A stretch of DNA of 33,129 nt from positions 1 through 33,129 of IMG/VR virus record IMGVR_UViG_3300049207_000064; one strand, given 5' to 3'. Below, one piece after another: positions 1-5,779 of this stretch; position 1 is the first letter of the stretch, and every line of letters starts with the position of its first letter. The notes beneath the pieces were generated by a model that worked only from the letters and a program-made list of their open reading frames with translations, was not told the DNA's origin and did not search any database. The translations under genes were made by a program, and so were the position numbers. The DNA comes from a virus.

Positions 1-454
1 CCTTAACGCAGTTCTCACGAGTCGGTGACCGCTCCAGCATCAAAGCGGCTGCCTCTAATGACTCGCGATGCTCGGCCGTCTTTTGCTTCTTGGCCGCGAT
101 GCGAAAGCGTATCGGCACGATCATCTGGATGCGCAGCGTGTTGACGCGATCCTTGAACTCCTGCGTATCCAGCACGCCTTTGGAACCCAACTGCGCGAGT
201 CCGAGTCTAGTTAGGCCTTTCGCTCGCGCTGCATTCGATGACCAGTTAGAATCGTTGAGCCTGATTTTCAGCAGGCGCAGCGATTCGTGAACGCAACCCG
301 GATCATCACCGTGAGGCAATCCCAGCGCGTAACAGACGGCGGCTTCAACACAGAACTTGCCCGGCTCTGGTTCGCCCAATCCGTTGACCAATCCGTGACT
401 GAAAACCTCAATCAGCTTCCTGGCGTGCGACTCGGTGATTTCGATATTGCTCAC
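1..454 (-). CDS. Conserved phage hypothetical protein, first gene of the leftward early operon (3' end cut off)
   Basis: The minus-strand frame opens at a GTG at 454 and runs without a stop to the window edge, giving at least 151 residues. A GGGAGC stretch just upstream can serve as ribosome site. The protein begins MSNIEITESHARKLIEVF and contains CVEAAVCYALGLPHGDDPGC, then an SNWSSNAARAKGL segment and a charged helical end. I recall similar proteins of unknown function in phages and prophages of Proteobacteria, but I cannot name a domain. It lies directly downstream of a promoter that carries the operator palindrome, so it should be the first PL gene and be shut off in a lysogen. The C-terminus lies outside the window. 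Confidence 0.75.
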   Translation of the reverse strand, partial: MSNIEITESHARKLIEVFSHGLVNGLGEPEPGKFCVEAAVCYALGLPHGDDPGCVHESLRLLKIRLNDSNWSSNAARAKGLTRLGLAQLGSKGVLDTQEFKDRVNTLRIQMIVPIRFRIAAKKQKTAEHRESLEAAALMLERSPTRENCVK

Positions 455-503
455 TTGTTGCTCCCGATCTATCCGCAGAGCCCAGTGCGCTGCGTGGGGG
501 GAG

Positions 504-532
504 ACATTACAGCATGCTGTACACAATTTCAA
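504..532 (-). promoter_or_regulatory. Putative leftward early promoter PL
   Basis: On the minus strand, TTGAAA (532-527) and TAATGT (509-504) are separated by 17 bases. The operator palindrome fills the spacer and touches the -10 box, so bound repressor or Cro would block RNA polymerase. The start of transcription would be near 497, about 43 bases before the GTG at 454. The same arrangement is seen in the rightward promoter at 1002-1031. Confidence 0.55.
508..521. promoter_or_regulatory. Operator OL, perfect 14-base palindrome
   Basis: TACAGCATGCTGTA is a perfect inverted repeat. Its core CAGCATGCTG recurs exactly at 1016-1025 between the repressor and Cro genes. Occurrence in both divergent control regions is the lambda OL/OR pattern, so this is a likely binding site for the repressor at 701-964 and the Cro protein at 1039-1293. 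Confidence 0.7.
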
Positions 533-700
533 GCAAGCTGGAATGAGTGAGTATTTTCCGTCCCTAGGGAGACGCCTACTTGCGCTAGGTTAAGAACGCT
601 GGGATGGTTGCCGACGGGGGTCGATAGGCAACAAGGACTGTACGAATGCGCCTACGAAGAACGAGAACGTTTCTAATCGAAAACGTCGTTTATGTTGAAT
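533..700. other. Non-coding stretch between PL and the repressor gene
   Basis: No credible reading frame is seen on either strand. It contains a 10-base palindrome TCCCTAGGGA (561-570) and a hairpin with arms GTTGCC (607-612) and GGCAAC (627-632), extended inside by GAC/GTC. A weaker inverted repeat ACGTTT/AAACGT lies at 667-672 and 681-686. No T-run follows on the minus strand, so an intrinsic terminator for the repressor gene is not clearly present. A small RNA or an additional regulatory site is possible. Confidence 0.4.
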
Positions 701-964
701 TCAGCCCCTGGGGCGTTTCTTCGAAGCCTGGACCGGCTTGGAGAGCTCTGAGGCGCCGCGGCCGGGGCCGAACACCAGGTAGTGTGGGTCGGTATCGAAC
801 AGCTTGGCGAGCCTCAGGAACGGCAATAGCTTCACGTTCTCGGTCTGGTCGAGTTCCCATTGAGAGACAGCGGACACCGTGACCCCAACGAGGTCCGCCA
901 GCTGTCCCTGAGTCCAGCCGCGCTGATCGCGCATCTGCTTGATTCGCTGACCCATAGTTTCCAT
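701..964 (-). CDS. CI-like repressor, single XRE-family HTH domain
   Basis: The protein is about 87 residues and begins METMGQRIKQMRDQRGWTQG. The XRE helix-turn-helix is clear: the GWTQGQLADLVGVTVSAVSQ segment is followed by WELDQTENVKL. After the domain there is only a short basic tail. There is no S24 (LexA-like) peptidase domain, so it cannot self-cleave after SOS induction as lambda CI does. The start is uncertain: ATG at 964 and ATG at 955 are both reasonable, and the frame is open upstream to 1021. It is divergent from the Cro gene across the operator region, so it is most likely the lysogeny repressor acting on the CAGCATGCTG sites. A small host-like regulator is the alternative, but the position argues against it. 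Confidence 0.8.
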   Translation of the reverse strand: METMGQRIKQMRDQRGWTQGQLADLVGVTVSAVSQWELDQTENVKLLPFLRLAKLFDTDPHYLVFGPGRGASELSKPVQASKKRPRG

Positions 965-991
965 CTGCCCTAAAGCATAGGCAGAAGGGCG

Positions 992-1005
992 TACAGCATC
1001 CTTGA
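992..1005. promoter_or_regulatory. Operator half-site OR (repressor-proximal)
   Basis: TACAGCATCCTTGA matches the perfect OL palindrome at 11 of 14 positions, with the left half TACAGCAT intact. Its centre is 22 bases, two helical turns, from the centre of the next site at 1014-1027, which would suit cooperative binding. Confidence 0.45.
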
Positions 1006-1031
1006 AGTTCAATTCCAGCATGCTGTATGCT
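1002..1031 (+). promoter_or_regulatory. Putative rightward early promoter PR
   Basis: TTGAAG (1002-1007) and TATGCT (1026-1031) are spaced by 18 bases with the operator core between them, as in PL. Transcription would begin around 1038, essentially at the Cro ATG at 1039. No ribosome site is visible upstream of that ATG, so the Cro message may be leaderless. The promoter is inferred from position and box similarity only. Confidence 0.5.
1014..1027. promoter_or_regulatory. Operator OR (Cro-proximal), near-perfect palindrome
   Basis: TCCAGCATGCTGTA differs from the OL palindrome TACAGCATGCTGTA at one base. It sits inside the proposed PR promoter, overlapping its -10 box, and is the strongest candidate for the site that shuts off rightward transcription in the lysogen. 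Confidence 0.65.
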
Positions 1032-1038
1032 TGCCGCT

Positions 1039-1293
1039 ATGTTGACAAACACCGCTCAGGCTTATTTTGGTGGACGCCGCGCCGATCTGGCGCGTGTTCT
1101 GAGTAACGACTGGTCGGCATCTGCCGTCTATCTCTGGAAGGGAGTCGTTCCACTCGCAGCCGCCAGAAAGCTCGCCGAAATCACCAAGGGTGAGCTTCAG
1201 GTCCTCGATGACCTGTACGACGAGAAGGGCAACATCGTCAACCCCGCAGACAAGATTCTCAAGCCTGTCAAGAAGCGCCGCCGCAACGCCTAA
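1039..1293 (+). CDS. cro: Cro-like DNA-binding regulator (P22 Cro type)
   Basis: This is an 84-residue protein beginning MLTNTAQAYFGGRRADLARV. The pattern YFGGRRADLARVL followed by WSASAVYLWKGVVP and AARKLAEITKGEL matches the P22-Cro-like HTH family, where the GG turn, the SxSAVxxW recognition helix and the VP element are typical. The basic tail ends KKRRRNA. An ATG at 1027 is in frame, but it lies on the proposed -10 box, so 1039 is preferred. The gene is the first of the rightward operon, divergent from the repressor, and should repress early transcription by binding the CAGCATGCTG operators. The P22 Cro family assignment is by recognised pattern, not by search. Confidence 0.75.
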   Translation: MLTNTAQAYFGGRRADLARVLSNDWSASAVYLWKGVVPLAAARKLAEITKGELQVLDDLYDEKGNIVNPADKILKPVKKRRRNA

Positions 1294-1340
1294 CAACTCG
1301 TCGAGGTATTTTGCCTTGTTTTCAGCCTCGAAATGCGACT

Positions 1341-1355
1341 TAACAAAGATTGTTA
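1341..1355. repeat. Inverted repeat TAACAA-N3-TTGTTA upstream of the CII-like gene
   Basis: A perfect 6-base inverted repeat with a 3-base centre lies in the 141-base gap between Cro and the CII-like gene. A degenerate copy, TAACAA-CCG-TTGTGC, starts at 1387, and a lone TAACAA lies at 1291-1296 just after the Cro frame. The spacing of the copies (50 and 46 bases) and the dyad form suggest a regulator binding site or an RNA hairpin. Confidence 0.4.
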
Positions 1356-1386
1356 GCTGGCCATTCTGCATGTCTGCAAGTATCCC

Positions 1387-1398
1387 TAACAACCGTTG
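1387..1398. repeat. Second copy of the TAACAA-N3-TTGT motif
   Basis: TAACAA-CCG-TTG(T) starts at 1387, 37 bases before the start region of the CII-like gene at 1435. It keeps the left arm and the spacing of the perfect copy at 1341-1355, but the right arm decays after TTGT. Confidence 0.35.
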
Positions 1399-1434
1399 TG
1401 CGGTCTTGTACGTTTCTCCCAGAGGCGCACAAGC

Positions 1435-1830
1435 GTGAACCAGTCGGCGCTTTTCCACGAAACGATCTACGACGCGCTAGGCGCGGACATCGCAGCTGCC
1501 GGTGGCTTCAAGGTCGTGGCTGGAAAGCTCTGGCCGACAGAGGCCGGCACGACAGCCTCGACCAAGCTTCGTAACGCCATCAACCCCGAGCAGCCCCACA
1601 AGCTGTGCCCGGACGAGATGCTGGCCATCAAGCGGCTGGCGCGGGAAGCCGGTTCTACGGCAACCATCGATTACGAAGCCCAGCAGCTTGGGTTTCAGGT
1701 CACATGGGTAGATCCCAAGGACGAAGGCGACCAGCTCCGCCGCGACTACATCGAAGCCGCGAAGAACATGCAGCGGCTGGCGGAACGGATCACCAGGGCC
1801 GACGAGCGCGTGCTCAAGGCGGTCAAGTGA
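1435..1830 (+). CDS. CII-like phage regulatory protein
   Basis: The protein is 131 residues from a GTG at 1435 preceded by AGAGG at 1421-1425. It begins VNQSALFHETIYDALGADIA and has the pattern of the phage regulatory CII (CP76-like) family: an N-terminal helical HTH with the KLWPTEAGTTASTKLRN segment, then INPEQPHKLCPDEMLAIKRL and AREAGS. The C-terminal 30 residues are a charged helix (EAAKNMQRLAERITRADERV) that may help it form multimers. Its place after Cro fits a lysogeny-decision activator. It overlaps the next gene by a GTGA junction. The family call rests on the KLWP...NP..P..L motif and is fairly but not fully secure. Confidence 0.65.
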   Translation: MNQSALFHETIYDALGADIAAAGGFKVVAGKLWPTEAGTTASTKLRNAINPEQPHKLCPDEMLAIKRLAREAGSTATIDYEAQQLGFQVTWVDPKDEGDQLRRDYIEAAKNMQRLAERITRADERVLKAVK

Positions 1831-2201
1831 AAAAGCGCATCAGGATTTCTGTACGCGGAGACAGGCCTTTCGAAATCAAACGCATTCAGTGGGACGGCCA
1901 TATCGTCGCCGGCACTGATGGAACGATGGCTGTTACGCGTGAGGCGCGCGGCTCTCCAGTGAAGCCTGGGAAGTGGTGGACCCCTACCCATGTCCCCACT
2001 GGGAACACAGTGCATTGGCTGGTCACAAAGGATTTCAGCCGCGCTGTTAAGAACGCAAAGCGCCTCCATGCGTTGTTCGTCAAGCACGGCATGCCGGTGA
2101 AAAGTCCCAAGCTAGGCGACCACTTCACGCAGGCTCTGAAAGACGAGGCGCACAAAAAGCTCAAGCCGAAATGGCTAAAAAATAGCGTGTTTTGCGCATG
2201 A
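1827..2201 (+). CDS. Hypothetical early protein
   Basis: This is 124 residues from a GTG at 1827 that overlaps the previous stop (GTGA). It begins VKKRIRISVRGDRPFEIKRI and continues QWDGHIVAGTDGTMAVTREA, followed by a WWTPTHVPTGNTVHWLV segment and a lysine-rich end. It is basic and probably a small beta-rich domain with helices at the C-terminus. I do not recognise the family. Coupling to the CII-like gene suggests co-expression early in infection. Confidence 0.65.
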   Translation: MKKRIRISVRGDRPFEIKRIQWDGHIVAGTDGTMAVTREARGSPVKPGKWWTPTHVPTGNTVHWLVTKDFSRAVKNAKRLHALFVKHGMPVKSPKLGDHFTQALKDEAHKKLKPKWLKNSVFCA

Positions 2202-2209
2202 CGCATTTT

Positions 2210-2310
2210 CCCCCATCGTCCGCAAATCTGCGCCCCTGTCTGTCATCCGCCTATCAGCGCGCTGCTCATAGCCATGTCGGATGTTGCCCTTTCCGTATCG
2301 ATGATGGGGG
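2210..2310 (+). promoter_or_regulatory. Long-range inverted repeat covering the methyltransferase ribosome site
   Basis: CCCCCATCGTC (2210-2220) can pair with GATGATGGGGG (2300-2310) at 10 of 11 positions plus one G-U-type contact. The right arm includes the start of the strong purine tract GGGGGAGGGAG (2306-2316) in front of the methyltransferase ATG at 2317. Pairing would hide the ribosome site. The 79 bases between the arms hold no clear gene. Confidence 0.35.
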
Positions 2311-2316
2311 AGGGAG

Positions 2317-3156
2317 ATGAGCGAGCCGACCAGGCCAATCCTTCGATACCACGGTGGCAAGTGGAAACTGGCGCCCTGGATAGTCGGCCATTTTCCGCCT
2401 CATCGCATCTATGTTGAGTCTTTCGGCGGGGGCGGGTCTGTGCTGATGCGCAAGCCACGGTCGTATGCCGAGGTCTACAACGACAAGTGGCCGGTTGTGG
2501 TGGATGTCTTTCGATGCGTTCGCAATCCGGATACCGCCGCAGAACTTGAACGGCAGCTAAGGCTCACGCCATTTGCGCGCGATGAATTCTTTTCCGCTTA
2601 CATCGTTGAAGGCGATGACCTGGTCGAGCGTGCGCGCAAGTCAATCATTCGTAGCTTCATGGGTTTCGGATCAGCCTCAACGAACGGCGAACACCTGACC
2701 GGGTTTCGCGGCAATTCAAACCGCTCAGGTACCACGCCGGCGCACGACTGGGTTAACTGGCCTGACTGCATCAAGGCATTCACCGAACGATTGCAGGGAG
2801 TTGTGATCGAGAACCTGGACTTTGCCGAGCTGATATCTCGGCACGACTCAACCGATACCCTGATCTACGCAGATCCGCCGTACACGCATGACACGCGAAA
2901 CATGGCGCGCGGAAACTCAGCCTACGCTCACGACTTCACCACAGAAGACCACGAGAGGCTCGCTGCCGTGCTGCATGAGTCACCCGGCATGGTGATCGTC
3001 AGCGGATATCCCAACCCGCTGTATGACCGCCTATTCGCCGGATGGGAGGTTCGCGAGTGTCGTGCATTTGCTGATGGCGCTCAACCAAGGCGCGAGATGT
3101 TATGGCTCAACGGCGCTGCTGCTCGTGCGCAATCACAACAGCGGATGTTCGCATGA
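2317..3156 (+). CDS. D12-class DNA adenine N6-methyltransferase
   Basis: This is a 279-residue enzyme that would transfer a methyl group from S-adenosylmethionine to adenine N6 in DNA. The motifs are in the Dam/D12 order: YHGGKWKLAP near residue 11, the SAM-binding ESFGGGGSVL around residues 34-43, YNDKW at 55-59 and the catalytic ADPPYTHD with DPPY at 186-189. The start at 2317 has a very strong ribosome site. It lies in the early region between the CII-like gene and a HTH gene, with an ATGA overlap downstream. It may protect phage DNA from host restriction or modulate replication and gene expression. No cognate restriction enzyme is next to it, so it is probably an orphan methylase. The target sequence cannot be read from the protein. 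Confidence 0.92.
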   Translation: MSEPTRPILRYHGGKWKLAPWIVGHFPPHRIYVESFGGGGSVLMRKPRSYAEVYNDKWPVVVDVFRCVRNPDTAAELERQLRLTPFARDEFFSAYIVEGDDLVERARKSIIRSFMGFGSASTNGEHLTGFRGNSNRSGTTPAHDWVNWPDCIKAFTERLQGVVIENLDFAELISRHDSTDTLIYADPPYTHDTRNMARGNSAYAHDFTTEDHERLAAVLHESPGMVIVSGYPNPLYDRLFAGWEVRECRAFADGAQPRREMLWLNGAAARAQSQQRMFA

Positions 3157-3437
3157 CCAAGGTCACATTGTCGGCTCGCCAGGAGCAGGTGCTCCAGATG
3201 CTGATCGACGGCTATCGGCAAACCGACATTGCCCGTGAATTGGGCATTGCCAATGCGGGTGTGTCTATGCACTTGGGGAAAGCCGCAAAAAAGTTCGGTA
3301 TCCCAAGCTTGAGCGGCAATGGACAGGCTGAGTTGTTTCGCATTGCCCGCGTTTATTTTGTGCGAGGCCAGCCAGCTACTGCTGGCACTTCCCCGGAGGT
3401 GCTCGTGGCCTCCGGATCTTCTGGAGACCAAGTTTGA
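3153..3437 (+). CDS. LuxR-type helix-turn-helix regulator
   Basis: This is a 94-residue protein from the ATG at 3153, overlapping the methyltransferase stop as ATGA. The segment LSARQEQVLQMLIDGYRQTD, then IARELGIANAGVSMHLGKAA, fits a LuxR/GerE-type DNA-binding domain (the LTxRExxVLxLLAxGxSNxEIAxxLxxSxxTVxxHxxxI pattern) near the N-terminus. There is no receiver or ligand domain. The last 30 residues are low complexity. It may be a transcriptional activator for later genes, which matters because no Q-like antiterminator is recognisable. Confidence 0.7.
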   Translation: MTKVTLSARQEQVLQMLIDGYRQTDIARELGIANAGVSMHLGKAAKKFGIPSLSGNGQAELFRIARVYFVRGQPATAGTSPEVLVASGSSGDQV

Positions 3438-3976
3438 GCGCGCGGAAGGCCATCAGCAAAAAGACCCGCTTCGAGGTTTTCAAGCGCGATCTATTCCTTT
3501 GCCAGTACTGCGGGGCGCATCCCCCGGAAGTCATCCTGCATGTCGATCACATCATGCCGGTTGCGGCCGGTGGGACGAACGACAGCGACAACCTGACGAC
3601 CGCCTGCGAGGCCTGCAATCAAGGCAAGGGCTGTCGTGAGCTCACCTCGGTTCCTGAGCCGCTGGCGACCAAAGCCGCTCGAGTGGCTGAGGCAGAGGAA
3701 CAGCTACGCGGCTATCAGGAAATCATGAGCGCCCGCGCCGAACGGCTTGAGGACGAGAAATGGCAGGTGGCCGAGATCCTATGGCCTGGATGTTCTGAAA
3801 ATGGCGCCGACCGCAGGAACCTGCTGAGCATCAAGCAATTCATCGAAAAGATTGGGCTCTATCCAGTGCTTGAGGCCGCAGAGATCGCCAAGGCATGGCG
3901 TCCATGGGGTGGCTACAAGATGTTTCTGTACTTCTGCGGCGTGTGCTGGAAGCGAGTTAGAGGGGAGCAGGTCTAG
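3434..3976 (+). CDS. HNH endonuclease
   Basis: The frame opens at TTG 3434 (TTGA overlap with the previous stop) with GGAG seven bases upstream, giving 180 residues. The HNH fold is clear: zinc-binding CQYCG (C23, C26), the catalytic-type HVDHIMPVAAGG stretch with D38-H39, then N53 and CEACNQGKG (C58, C61, N62). The C-terminal 100 residues are helical and may bind DNA. This form is often seen beside phage replication genes, and here it precedes one with a one-base overlap. It may cut DNA or help replication or repair. It is not at the packaging locus, so a role in terminase cutting is less likely. Confidence 0.88.
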   Translation: MSARKAISKKTRFEVFKRDLFLCQYCGAHPPEVILHVDHIMPVAAGGTNDSDNLTTACEACNQGKGCRELTSVPEPLATKAARVAEAEEQLRGYQEIMSARAERLEDEKWQVAEILWPGCSENGADRRNLLSIKQFIEKIGLYPVLEAAEIAKAWRPWGGYKMFLYFCGVCWKRVRGEQV

Positions 3977-4845
3977 TGGCCCGCATACGCACCGTCAAAC
4001 CAGATTTCTGGACCGATGCCGCAGTCGGTGAGTGCTCGGTGAGTGCTCGGTTACTGCTCATCGCATCGCTGAATTTCGCCGACGACTACGGCGGTCTCGA
4101 CCGCTCGTCGAAGCAGCTCAAGGCTCAAGCCTTCCCGTACGACAACATTGACTGCGAGCCCTTGGTATTGGAACTGCTGCGGAACGGGTTGTTCGTCGAG
4201 TACGAAGTCGATGGACGGAAGTATTTGCATATCAAAGGTTTCCGTAAGCACCAGAAAGTTGAGAACCCTGCTAAGCCTCGTATACCTCTATATGAGAGCA
4301 CACCGACGCCTACGCAAACAATCACCGAGGCCTCACCGAATCCTCCCCGAGTGGTTGCGGTCTCTTCTCTGGAAGGGAAGGGAAGGGAAGGGAAGACTAA
4401 GAGCGCACCTGCGGTGCCGGCATGGTTTTCAGAATTCCGCCTTGCGTACCCACCGAGGGCGGGATCGCAACGATGGCGGGACGCTGAGAGGGCGGCGAAC
4501 TCGAGGCTTGCCGAGGGGCACGTCGCACGGGAACTCATCGACGGCGCGATCCGCTACGCCACGTACTGCCGGGCGTTGGGGAAACTGAAAACCGAATTCG
4601 TGCTCCAGGCCGCGACCTTCCTCGGCCCGAACAAACAATTCCTCGAGCCGTGGGACACGCCTGAAACGCCGGCATCTCGCAACGCCGAACTACGAACGCA
4701 AGCCGACCTACGCGCATTCGCCGAGTTGAAGTCTCGCGCCGAACGAATCGGATACCGCCAGCCACTGGAGGGCGAGGATCTGATCGGCTACCGAACACTC
4801 GTCGAGCGTGCTGAATCAAACACTCCACGGAGAGTCACGCAATGA
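3976..4845 (+). CDS. Phage replication initiator-like protein (O-type)
   Basis: This is 289 residues from a GTG at 3976 with AGGGGAG at 3961-3967. The N-terminus MARIRTVKPDFWTDAAVGEC followed by ARLLLIASLNFADDYGG and YLHIKGFRKHQKVENPAKPR is the winged-helix domain common in phage replication proteins. A proline- and glycine-rich linker at about residues 105-140 contains a tandem DNA repeat. The C-terminal domain (PAWFSEFRLAYPPRAGSQRW to about residue 230) resembles the partner-binding half of such proteins. As in lambda O, the origin may lie inside this gene. No helicase or helicase loader follows, so the protein probably recruits host DnaB by itself or through an unrecognised small partner. 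Confidence 0.75.
   Translation: MARIRTVKPDFWTDAAVGECSVSARLLLIASLNFADDYGGLDRSSKQLKAQAFPYDNIDCEPLVLELLRNGLFVEYEVDGRKYLHIKGFRKHQKVENPAKPRIPLYESTPTPTQTITEASPNPPRVVAVSSLEGKGREGKTKSAPAVPAWFSEFRLAYPPRAGSQRWRDAERAANSRLAEGHVARELIDGAIRYATYCRALGKLKTEFVLQAATFLGPNKQFLEPWDTPETPASRNAELRTQADLRAFAELKSRAERIGYRQPLEGEDLIGYRTLVERAESNTPRRVTQ
4025..4057 (+). repeat. Three tandem 11-base repeats in the replication gene
   Basis: TCGGTGAGTGC occurs exactly at 4025-4035 and 4036-4046, and a third copy with two changes (TCGGTTACTGC) follows at 4047-4057. The period is about one helical turn. It lies in the coding sequence near the start of the replication gene and could be iteron-like. Confidence 0.6.
4371..4395 (+). 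repeat. Five perfect GGAAG repeats in the replication gene linker
   Basis: GGAAG is repeated five times without error. It encodes the low-complexity EGKGREGK linker between the two halves of the replication protein. The unit length of five is not a multiple of three, so gain or loss of one unit would shift the frame. It may be part of an origin or a slippage-prone site. Confidence 0.7.
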
Positions 4846-5039
4846 GCCAGCGCCTAGCTATTCAACGATACCTTGCCATGGGTCACGCCATCACCCCCCT
4901 GCAAGCCCTGGAGAAGTTCGGGTGTTTGACACTCTCGCAACGCATAGGGGAGATCAAGCGCGACGGCTTCAAGGTGCAGAGCACGATGATTCAAGTCGGC
5001 TCTAAGCGCGTGGCGAGCTACACAATGGCGAAGCTATGA
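4842..5039 (+). CDS. Small helix-turn-helix protein
   Basis: This is a 65-residue protein whose ATG overlaps the replication gene stop (ATGA). The sequence YLAMGHAITPLQALEKFGCL then LSQRIGEIKRDGF and V...SKRVASY fits the small winged-helix (HTH_55-like) proteins common in phages: helix, LxALxxFGxxxLxxRIxxLrxxG turn-helix, and a beta wing. It is probably DNA-binding, perhaps an accessory to replication or an early regulator. The target is unknown. Confidence 0.7.
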   Translation: MSQRLAIQRYLAMGHAITPLQALEKFGCLTLSQRIGEIKRDGFKVQSTMIQVGSKRVASYTMAKL

Positions 5040-5224
5040 GTATTCGTCGGCGCGCAATCAAGGCTCGGGTTGATCGCGACACGAGGTTAGCGCGACAGCT
5101 TGCAGAGATGGACGAAAGCTTGTGGCGTATGCAGGCAGTGATAGATGAAGCCAAACGCGATGGTCTGAGCACGTTGTCGCGCTACGAGTTCTGGCGCCGA
5201 TATCACGCAAAGGCAGCCGCATGA
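5036..5224 (+). CDS. Small basic hypothetical protein
   Basis: This is 62 residues, with the ATG overlapping the previous stop. It begins MSIRRRAIKARVDRDTRLAR and continues as one charged, mostly helical chain (QLAEMDESLWRMQAVIDEAK). No known domain is recognised. Coupling on both sides supports that it is a real gene. Confidence 0.6.
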   Translation: MSIRRRAIKARVDRDTRLARQLAEMDESLWRMQAVIDEAKRDGLSTLSRYEFWRRYHAKAAA

Positions 5225-5397
5225 CCCCCCACATCTGCTCCTTCTGCCACCTACCTACCTGTCACGGCCACGCATGGCACAGACACTGCTGGCTCACGGT
5301 AAAGCGACGAGATCCTGAGCAGATCCAGTTAGGCCGGTTCATCGCTGAATTTGTGTGGGATTCAATTTGCGCACTTTCGCGGAGAAATAGGGCATGA
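5221..5397 (+). CDS. Small Cys/His-rich protein, putative zinc binder
   Basis: This is 58 residues from the ATG at 5221, which overlaps the previous stop (ATGA); its own stop overlaps the next ATG in the same way. The N-terminal third has ICSFCHLPTCHGHAWHRHCW, with a CxxC pair, another Cys and several His residues in a treble-clef-like spacing that could bind zinc. The rest is a short helical tail. No enzyme motif is seen. Tight coupling at both ends is the main reason to call it a gene. Confidence 0.6.
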   Translation: MTPHICSFCHLPTCHGHAWHRHCWLTVKRRDPEQIQLGRFIAEFVWDSICALSRRNRA

Positions 5398-5675
5398 GCT
5401 TCAAGGTGGGAGATTTGTGTGTCTGGACTGATGACGCTGGTGGCTCTGTAAATCCGTTAATCGCCGGTCACGAGTGCACCATTTTGAGGGTCGTGGACAC
5501 GCCTAACGGCGAATACGAAGTGGAGTGCCCAACTTATCCATCAGATATTCCAAGCGGGTTGTGGTGTGCATTCAGAAACCAGCTGCGAAAAAAGGACGAA
5601 CCCCAATCAGACTTCACCGCAGGCGATTGGGAGCTATGTCCGTGGCAGCCGTACAAGAAGCGGGAGATGGCATGA
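5394..5675 (+). CDS. Hypothetical small beta-rich protein
   Basis: This is 93 residues, beginning MSFKVGDLCVWTDDAGGSVN. The pattern FKVGDLCVW, GHECTILRVVD and YEVECP suggests a small beta-barrel of the kind found in phage early proteins. It ends with WELCPWQPYKKREMA. Function is unknown. It is coupled to both neighbours by ATGA overlaps. Confidence 0.6.
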   Translation: MSFKVGDLCVWTDDAGGSVNPLIAGHECTILRVVDTPNGEYEVECPTYPSDIPSGLWCAFRNQLRKKDEPQSDFTAGDWELCPWQPYKKREMA

Positions 5676-5779
5676 GCGCGGTTGCAGGATTTTTCATCAT
5701 GGTTGGCTTATTCGTGCTGGGTAGCGACATCAGGCGGGCAGCCAACACTTTGGCGAATGAGCTGCGGAGAGTCAGGTAA
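5672..5779 (+). CDS. 35-residue single-pass membrane peptide
   Basis: The frame starts at ATG 5672 (overlapping the previous stop) and ends at a TAA that overlaps the next ATG (TAATG). The peptide MSAVAGFFIMVGLFVLGSDI has one hydrophobic segment of about 16 residues followed by a basic tail. Translational coupling on both sides supports expression. Its role is unknown; small early membrane peptides of phages sometimes alter host envelope or exclusion functions, which is only a guess here. Confidence 0.5.
   Translation: MSAVAGFFIMVGLFVLGSDIRRAANTLANELRRVR

Noticed and set aside
1009-1458. 149-codon minus-strand frame opposite cro and the region before the CII-like gene
   Set aside because: It is antisense to a recognised Cro protein and crosses the operator and promoter region; no motif or ribosome site.
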